A program made the translations under genes and the position numbers. Of a stretch of DNA of 64,000 nucleotides, positions 58,891 through 64,000 are shown piece by piece (within the stretch, counting starts at the first letter, position 1; the number at the start of each line of letters is the position of its first letter). This DNA comes from Deltaproteobacteria bacterium (lineage in GTDB: Bacteria; Desulfobacterota; DSM-4660; Desulfatiglandales; Desulfatiglandaceae): contig JAFDIS010000007.1 in NCBI GenBank assembly GCA_019307945.1, positions 30,176 through 94,175 on the forward strand. The letters are read 5' to 3'. The notes beneath the pieces are model-generated. The model searched no databases and had not been told where the DNA came from. It saw only the letters and a program-made list of their open reading frames with translations.

Positions 58891-59988
58891 ATGGCTATCG
58901 CGAAAAAGAACCAACTCGTAGGGCTCGACATCGGTTCCCATTCCGTAAAACTGGTGGAGATCGATCACACCAAAAAGGGAATGGTGCTGAAAAATGTCGG
59001 CGTCATCGGCCTGCCGCCGGAAGCCATCTCCGAGGGTACCATCAAGGAGATGGATATCGTCTCCTCGGCCATCAAGACCCTGTACCGGAACCTGCGTGTG
59101 AAGAACAGGAATGTGGCGACGTCCATTTCCGGATACTCCGTGATTGTGAAAAAGATCTCGGTGGGCATGAAGGATGAGGCCGAATTGGAGTCCACCATCC
59201 ACGATGAGGCGGAACAGTACATTCCATTCGACATCAACGATGTCAATCTGGACTACGATGTCTTGGTCCCGGAGATCCAGCCCGGTGAACCGGAGGAGGG
59301 CAAGGGGGAGTCTGAAAAGGAAGAACCGGCCCTCATGGACGTGATGTTGGTGGCGGCCAAACGAGACATTGTTGACGACTACGTGGGCCTGCTGCAGTTG
59401 GCGGGACTCCACCCGGCCGTGTTGGACGTAGACGCCTTCGCCATGCAGAATGCCTTCGAGGCCAGCGTGGACGACGTGGCCGGCTGCTTCGCCCTGGTGA
59501 ATGTAGGGGCCGAGGAACTGGGCATCAACGCCATCAAGAACGGCGTGTCCATGTTTACCAGGGATTCTTCCTTTGGTGGTTTCCAGATCACCGAGGCCAT
59601 CATGTCCGAACTGAAGGTGGACTACGACGAGGCGGAGAGGATCAAACTGGGAGGCACAAAGCCGGAGAAGGAGAAGGCCGCGCTGGAGGAGATTTTCACC
59701 TCCGTCGTCTCGGGGTGGGTCCAGGAGATCAAGCGAGCCCTGGATTTCCTTGCCACGACCTACCCGGACGAGACCATCGAACGCATCCTGGTGAGCGGTG
59801 GATCCTGCAGGATCCCCGGTTTTCAGAAATACCTGGAGATGGAGACGGATATCCCGGTTGAAGAGTTCAATCCTTTGGCCAAGCTGGTGATCAATGAGAA
59901 GACGTTCGACCCCAAGTATCTGAGCTACATGGCCCCCCAGGTGGCGGTGGCCGTGGGGCTCGCACTTAGAAGCATTGGTGACAAATGA
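58891..59988 (+). CDS. pilM: Type IV pilus assembly ATPase-like protein PilM
   Basis: PilM is the cytoplasmic actin-fold protein that binds the PilN N-terminus in the inner-membrane alignment complex. It has 365 residues. The first nucleotide-binding loop is VGLDIGSHSVKLVEI and the second phosphate-binding segment is ILVSGGSCRIPGF, both as in FtsA/MreB-like proteins. VNVGAEELGINAIKNG is another conserved part. There is no TM segment. It overlaps pilN by four bases. Confidence 0.94.
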   Translation: MAIAKKNQLVGLDIGSHSVKLVEIDHTKKGMVLKNVGVIGLPPEAISEGTIKEMDIVSSAIKTLYRNLRVKNRNVATSISGYSVIVKKISVGMKDEAELESTIHDEAEQYIPFDINDVNLDYDVLVPEIQPGEPEEGKGESEKEEPALMDVMLVAAKRDIVDDYVGLLQLAGLHPAVLDVDAFAMQNAFEASVDDVAGCFALVNVGAEELGINAIKNGVSMFTRDSSFGGFQITEAIMSELKVDYDEAERIKLGGTKPEKEKAALEEIFTSVVSGWVQEIKRALDFLATTYPDETIERILVSGGSCRIPGFQKYLEMETDIPVEEFNPLAKLVINEKTFDPKYLSYMAPQVAVAVGLALRSIGDK

Positions 59989-60578
59989 TTAGAATTAATC
60001 TCCTACCGTTCAGGGCGGCCCGTAAGAAGGAAAACATCAAGAGGCAGATCAGCATTTTTGTGTTGACCACCCTCTTCGCCTTTGCGGCCATGGGGTATGT
60101 CTATATCCAGCTCGAAAGCGAGGTCGCGGCCCAGCAGGCCCGGAAGGCGGAGCTGAAAAAGAAGCTCACCAAATATGATAAGACCCTTAAGGAGCTAAAA
60201 AAGCTTAAAAAGGAAATCCGCGAAATCCGCGCGAAACTCAAGGTGATTCGGGACCTTGAGAAAAAGAAAACCGGCCCCGTGAAACTCTTGGACCAGATCG
60301 CCACGGCCGTACCTAAGGAAAAGCTGTGGCTCAGGAGTCTCAAAGAAAAGAAGGGCCGACTTACCCTCCAGGGCACGGCCATGGATAATGAGACGGTGGC
60401 CCTGTTCATGACGAATCTGGAGGCCTCCCCGCTCATCCGGACGGTGGACCTGAAAAACACGCGCTTGAAACGCATCAAGAAATACAAACTCAACGTCACC
60501 GATTTTGTCCTTGAATGCAAGACCACGGCGTTCAAGAAAAAGAGGAAGGCCAAGGGAAAAGCTCGAAAGCGGCGCTAG
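59985..60578 (+). CDS. pilN: Type IV pilus inner-membrane protein PilN
   Basis: PilN is a bitopic protein of 197 residues. It starts with the PilM-binding INLLPFRA motif (residues 3-10), followed by one TM segment (about 23-43), a coiled coil rich in Lys and Leu (about 50-95) and a small ferredoxin-like periplasmic domain. The tail is very basic (KKKRKAKGKARKRR). It pairs with PilO. It is coupled to pilM by a four-base overlap. Confidence 0.93.
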   Translation: MIRINLLPFRAARKKENIKRQISIFVLTTLFAFAAMGYVYIQLESEVAAQQARKAELKKKLTKYDKTLKELKKLKKEIREIRAKLKVIRDLEKKKTGPVKLLDQIATAVPKEKLWLRSLKEKKGRLTLQGTAMDNETVALFMTNLEASPLIRTVDLKNTRLKRIKKYKLNVTDFVLECKTTAFKKKRKAKGKARKRR

Positions 60579-60611
60579 CCCGTGCCGGTCGCCTGAGGAA
60601 ACAGAATCGTT

Positions 60612-61211
60612 ATGGAAGAGAGCTCCTTTTTTGAAAGAGTCGAAAAGATCAAGATGCTTTACAGGGTCTTGATCCTGGTGGGCACCCTCGTGGTTTTGGG
60701 GGGGCTCTTCGTCTGGCTCGTGGTGGTGCCGAAGACCGGACAGATCCAGAAGACTTCGAAACAGATAACCAAGCTGAACGAGAAGCTGACCCAGGCCAAG
60801 ATCCGGACCCGTAACATAGAGAAATTCAGGGCCGACCTGAAGGAGGCCGACACCCAGTTCAAGCAGGCCCTGCACCTTCTTCCCGACAAGAAGGAGATCC
60901 CCGGCCTGCTCAGGACCATTACCAAGCTGGGAGACGAGTCCCGTCTCCAGTTCCGTCTGTTCAAGCCCAAGAAGGAGAAGCGCAGGGGGTTTTATTATGA
61001 AATCCCTGTGGACATCGAGGTCAGCGGGAAATACCATGACGTTGCGGTGTTTTTCGACCGGGTCGGGCGCATGGAGCGGATTGTCAACATCCTGGACGTG
61101 CGTATGAAACCGATCAAGGGACAGTCCACGACACTAATCACGAAGTGCAAGGCCGTCACATACCGATTCAGAGGAAAACCGAATGAAAAGCGCGTCAAAA
61201 AGAAAAAATAG
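60612..61211 (+). CDS. pilO: Type IV pilus inner-membrane protein PilO
   Basis: PilO has 199 residues: a short cytoplasmic tail, one TM segment (about 18-38, VLILVGTLVVLGGLFVWLVVV), a coiled coil (about 45-85) and a ferredoxin-like periplasmic domain with LLPDKKEIPGLLRTITKLG, typical of the family. It forms a heterodimer with PilN. Its last 29 bases overlap the start of pilP. Confidence 0.93.
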   Translation: MEESSFFERVEKIKMLYRVLILVGTLVVLGGLFVWLVVVPKTGQIQKTSKQITKLNEKLTQAKIRTRNIEKFRADLKEADTQFKQALHLLPDKKEIPGLLRTITKLGDESRLQFRLFKPKKEKRRGFYYEIPVDIEVSGKYHDVAVFFDRVGRMERIVNILDVRMKPIKGQSTTLITKCKAVTYRFRGKPNEKRVKKKK

Positions 61212-61731
61212 GGTCTTCCTCAGCGTCCTTTTTTTCTTGGCCCTCTTTGCGACCCCGGCTGCTGCCGGTGCCCGTAAAGTGCTTCAAAAGCCGACCCGGC
61301 CGCCGGCTTTCGTGAAAGGGCCGGTCCCCGGTTCCGTTGATACGGCGAAGTTGGATCTTCTAAAGAGGGGATCAAAAGAAAATGAAGTGTATGACCCGAC
61401 GGGAAAACCCGATCCCTTCAAGTCCTTCATAGCCAAGCAGGAAGAATACGAGGCGAAGAAGAAGATCAAGCCCAAGACCTACCTCCAGACGCTGGACCTC
61501 TCCCAGTTGGACCTGATTGCTACGGTCTTGAGCAGCAAGGGTAACTGGGCCATGGTCCGGGATGCCAAGGGCCTGGGTCACGTGGTCCGCAAGGGAACGC
61601 TCATCGGTACGAACGAGGGCGTCGTGGAAAGGATCCTGGAGGGGGAGATCCTGATCAGAGAGAAGCACATGGACATTCGTGGCAATACGGTGGTCCGGGT
61701 GGTGAGGAAGAAGATGGCCACTAAAAAGTAA
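61183..61731 (+). CDS. pilP: Type IV pilus protein PilP
   Basis: PilP links the PilNO complex to the secretin PilQ. The protein has 182 residues. A Sec signal (basic MKSASKRKNR, hydrophobic core to about residue 27, AAAG cleavage region) is followed directly by a mature part without a lipobox cysteine; many PilP proteins are lipoproteins. The C-terminal beta domain has LDLSQLDLIATVLSSKGNWAMV and VVRKGTLIGTNEGVVERI. The region 25-75 is Pro-rich and probably disordered. Confidence 0.92.
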   Translation: MKSASKRKNRVFLSVLFFLALFATPAAAGARKVLQKPTRPPAFVKGPVPGSVDTAKLDLLKRGSKENEVYDPTGKPDPFKSFIAKQEEYEAKKKIKPKTYLQTLDLSQLDLIATVLSSKGNWAMVRDAKGLGHVVRKGTLIGTNEGVVERILEGEILIREKHMDIRGNTVVRVVRKKMATKK

Positions 61732-61777
61732 GGCCGGCCCGGGGCCCCACGGCTAATGGGGAGGCCTCGGATAGGGT

Positions 61778-61905
61778 GTTGAAAAAGGTAGCGAGAGCAG
61801 GTGAGGCAAGGCAAATAGGGAGACGAAAAAGCGGAGTTTTCATATTAAAATGTTTTGAGTCGCATTTTTATCCGGGCGTCCACAAACGCAGCAGTTTTTG
61901 ACAAC
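61778..61905. repeat. AT-rich intergenic palindromic element between pilP and pilQ
   Basis: The segment is framed by imperfect inverted ends (GTTGAAAAA at 61778-61786 and TTTTTGACAAC at 61895-61905). It carries an inner imperfect palindrome of AAAAAGCG (61826-61833) with CGCATTTTT (61861-61869). Base composition differs from the surrounding pil genes. It resembles a small non-autonomous element or an intergenic repeat, and may instead be an RNA hairpin. The pilP-pilQ gap is otherwise featureless. Confidence 0.35.
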
Positions 61906-61960
61906 TGTCAGTAAGAGGAAGAGAAGATCAGCAGTGTATAAGTTTTTCGGGAGATCATCC

Positions 61961-64000
61961 ATGGGCAAGTACCGAAGCGTCAAGAAACCTATCCACTACC
62001 GTCTTCTGTGGGGGCTGATCCCGGCGGCACTGTTCTTTTTGTACGGGTGCGCCACCGGGGGGCCCAAACAGCCCGCCCCGGCGGGGAACGCAGGACCCAG
62101 GATTGAGGCGGTGAACGTCACTTCCTTCGGCGGTGAAATGACCGTGGTGGAGGTGGTCAGCGACAAGACCGCACCTTTCACGGCATTCCAGCTCGTATCT
62201 CCGCCCCGGATCGTGATGGACATCCAGGCCGTTCCCACCCAGACCCTGGACCGGGTCAAACGGGTGGACGACGGCAACCTGGTCCAGGTCCGACTGGAAG
62301 AAGGCAAAGAAAAGGACTCCAATTCCAGGATGGTCTTGACCCTTGCAAGGCCCGTGGAATACAAGGCCGCCACCCGTCGCAATATCATCACCCTCACGCT
62401 GACACCCAAGAAAGAGGCGGCCGGGGAGAAGGCTCGCGCCGTGGAACCGATGCGTTCCGTAAGCCCCACCGAGACCACGGAAGCTTCGCAGGAAAAAATG
62501 GAACCCAAAGAGCCCAGGATTTTCTTCAAGCCCGGAGCCGGAGGGCGCCTCACCCGGGTGCTGGGCGTCGATTTCACCATGCTGGATCATGGAAAGTCCC
62601 GGCTGCTGGTGACCACGGATCGCAAGGTCCGCTACGAACTTGACCGCAAAGGCCCCAAGACCCTCGTCCTGTCCCTAGACGGGGCCACCATTCCGCCGCT
62701 GCTCATGCGCCGGCTCGATTCTTCTTACTTCGAGGGGGCGGTGGACCGCGTCAAGGCCACCTATTCGGGGCCTGAAAAACGGGTCGATCTGGCCATCCTC
62801 CTCCGGGAGATGGTGCCTTTTCACCTGGACCAAACAGACAAGGGCATTCGCATTGATTTCGGAAAGACGGATGTGGCCCCCCGTGAAAAGCGAGTCGTGC
62901 CCCTCGCACTAAAGGAAGGCGCGGTCAAGACCACCCCTCTGGCCCAAGCGGCCACACAAATGCAACAGGCGGCTCAACCCATGGTGTCGGCCGCCGCCCC
63001 CGCCCCCGTGAGGAAGTATTATACGGGCAAGAAAATGACCATGGATTTCGTGAACGCGGACGTGACGAATATCCTGAGGCTCATCGGAGAGGTGAGCGGT
63101 CTGAACATCATTTGGGGGCCTGAGGTGAAGGGAAAGGTCTCCATGCGGCTCAAGAACGTGCCCTGGGACCAGGCCTTTGATCTTGTCTTGATGAATAACA
63201 ACCTCGGCAAACGCAGGGAAGGCAATGTGATCTGGGTCACCACGGCCGCCAAGCTGGCCAAGATCGAGGCCGAAGAAGAAAGAAAGCGGCGCGAGGCGGA
63301 AAAGCGCAGGCGCAAACTCGCGGAGGCTGCCAGGAAGGCGAAACTCCTTGAGCCGCTTCGCACGGAATATCTGGCCCTTGATTTCGCCAAGGCTGCGGAA
63401 GTGAAAAAACATATCGTGGTGAGCAAGCGGGGCAGCATCAGCGTGGACAAGCGCACCAATACCCTCATCCTGCGGGATGTGGCCGCCAACATCGAAGAGG
63501 CCAGGAAGGTGGTCAAACGCTTCGATACCCCTGTGAAGCAGATCATGATCTCGGCGCGTATCGTGGATGCCTCCACCAACTTCAGCAGAGACTTGGGCGT
63601 GCGCTGGAACAGCATCGAGGGGCAGCACAGGGGGACGACCAGCCTGTCGTGGTCCGGAAAACCGCTCTGGGCCCCGCAAAACACCGAAACCAATTTTACG
63701 GCCGGCAGCGACGTGCGCTACGGAGGATCCTTCTCCACCAACGCCCCGGATGGATGGTCCGGCAACATAGGACTCAATTTCGCCAAGCTCACCACGTCCG
63801 CCCTTGGCGGCATGGCCCTGGACGCATCCCTGGCGCTTGCGGAGACCGAAGGAAAGGTGCGCATAATTTCCGCCCCGAAAGTCCTTGCCAGCAACGGCGA
63901 AAAAGCGGCCATCAGCCGGGGCGACATTATCTACAAAGATGTGGTGACCGCGGATCAGATCGATACCAAGGAACTCAAGGCCACACTTTCCCTTACGGTC
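61961..64000 (+). CDS. pilQ: Type IV pilus secretin PilQ, partial (C-terminus beyond window)
   Basis: PilQ forms the outer-membrane gate for the pilus. From the ATG at 61961, 680 codons run to the window end; an in-frame GTG at 61934 is possible. The signal segment ends in FFLYGC, a likely lipobox with Cys30. AMIN domains follow (about 45-140 and 200-310), then an N0/N1 region beginning MTMDFVNADVTNILRLIGEVSGLNIIWGP and containing KVSMRLKNVPWDQAFDLVL, an N1 KH-like part and the start of the secretin core (IMISARIVDASTNFSRDLGVRW). The final gate domain lies outside. Confidence 0.94.
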   Translation, partial: MGKYRSVKKPIHYRLLWGLIPAALFFLYGCATGGPKQPAPAGNAGPRIEAVNVTSFGGEMTVVEVVSDKTAPFTAFQLVSPPRIVMDIQAVPTQTLDRVKRVDDGNLVQVRLEEGKEKDSNSRMVLTLARPVEYKAATRRNIITLTLTPKKEAAGEKARAVEPMRSVSPTETTEASQEKMEPKEPRIFFKPGAGGRLTRVLGVDFTMLDHGKSRLLVTTDRKVRYELDRKGPKTLVLSLDGATIPPLLMRRLDSSYFEGAVDRVKATYSGPEKRVDLAILLREMVPFHLDQTDKGIRIDFGKTDVAPREKRVVPLALKEGAVKTTPLAQAATQMQQAAQPMVSAAAPAPVRKYYTGKKMTMDFVNADVTNILRLIGEVSGLNIIWGPEVKGKVSMRLKNVPWDQAFDLVLMNNNLGKRREGNVIWVTTAAKLAKIEAEEERKRREAEKRRRKLAEAARKAKLLEPLRTEYLALDFAKAAEVKKHIVVSKRGSISVDKRTNTLILRDVAANIEEARKVVKRFDTPVKQIMISARIVDASTNFSRDLGVRWNSIEGQHRGTTSLSWSGKPLWAPQNTETNFTAGSDVRYGGSFSTNAPDGWSGNIGLNFAKLTTSALGGMALDASLALAETEGKVRIISAPKVLASNGEKAAISRGDIIYKDVVTADQIDTKELKATLSLTV

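Overview
The window is a GC-rich chromosomal segment from an anaerobic bacterium. It is most likely a sulfate-reducing or syntrophic member of the Desulfobacterota (former Deltaproteobacteria). The indicators are a bacterial CODH/acetyl-CoA synthase operon, a single-chain pyruvate:ferredoxin oxidoreductase, a two-subunit Fe-S fumarate hydratase, the futalosine menaquinone pathway, an AtoE-type short-chain fatty acid carrier and a pilMNOPQ operon. Species is inferred from gene content only. No tRNA, rRNA, CRISPR array or intact insertion sequence was seen.

Layout. 1-3.3 kb (minus): a SsuABC/NMT1-type ABC importer and a catalytic-domain-only biotin ligase cut by the window edge. 3.3-11.3 kb: two converging menaquinone operons, mqnE-C-F-L-P (plus) and tetR-mqnB-mqnD (minus). 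A palindromic operator sits inside the divergent importer/mqnE promoter region. 11.3-19.9 kb (minus): dnaA-dnaN-gyrB-gyrA-gpsA. 20-30.7 kb (plus): the Wood-Ljungdahl carbonyl branch cooC-acsD-acsA-acsB-acsC-acsE-mrp, with structured intergenic RNA elements and an AcsD carrying a long Lys/Glu/Ala helical repeat tail. 30.8-34.5 kb: a gutted adenylate cyclase remnant followed by a 1072-residue transporter/HEAT/cyclic-nucleotide-binding fusion.

34.5-48.7 kb is the most novel part. It is a compact divergent cluster of an asparagine-synthetase-like ligase and a GNAT acyltransferase on the minus strand. On the plus strand are a cobalamin-type radical SAM enzyme, RimK-like and GshB-like ATP-grasp ligases, a complete dedicated Opp-type ABC transporter, a third ATP-grasp protein and an N-formylglutamate-amidohydrolase-family enzyme. 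The genes overlap or nearly abut and look like a pathway for a non-ribosomal amide or peptide metabolite together with its transport. No precursor peptide gene was recognised.

48.7-58.2 kb: an unknown membrane-anchored protein, fumarate hydratase beta and alpha, surE, atoE behind a leader with an internal terminator, pyruvate:ferredoxin oxidoreductase and signal peptidase I. 58.6-64 kb (plus): a small HTH regulator and pilM-N-O-P-Q, with pilQ cut by the window end.

In physiological terms the window links carbon metabolism through acetyl-CoA (PFOR, CODH/ACS), fatty acid uptake, fumarate hydration and quinone synthesis for anaerobic respiration. The replication and topology genes sit directly beside the CODH/ACS operon.
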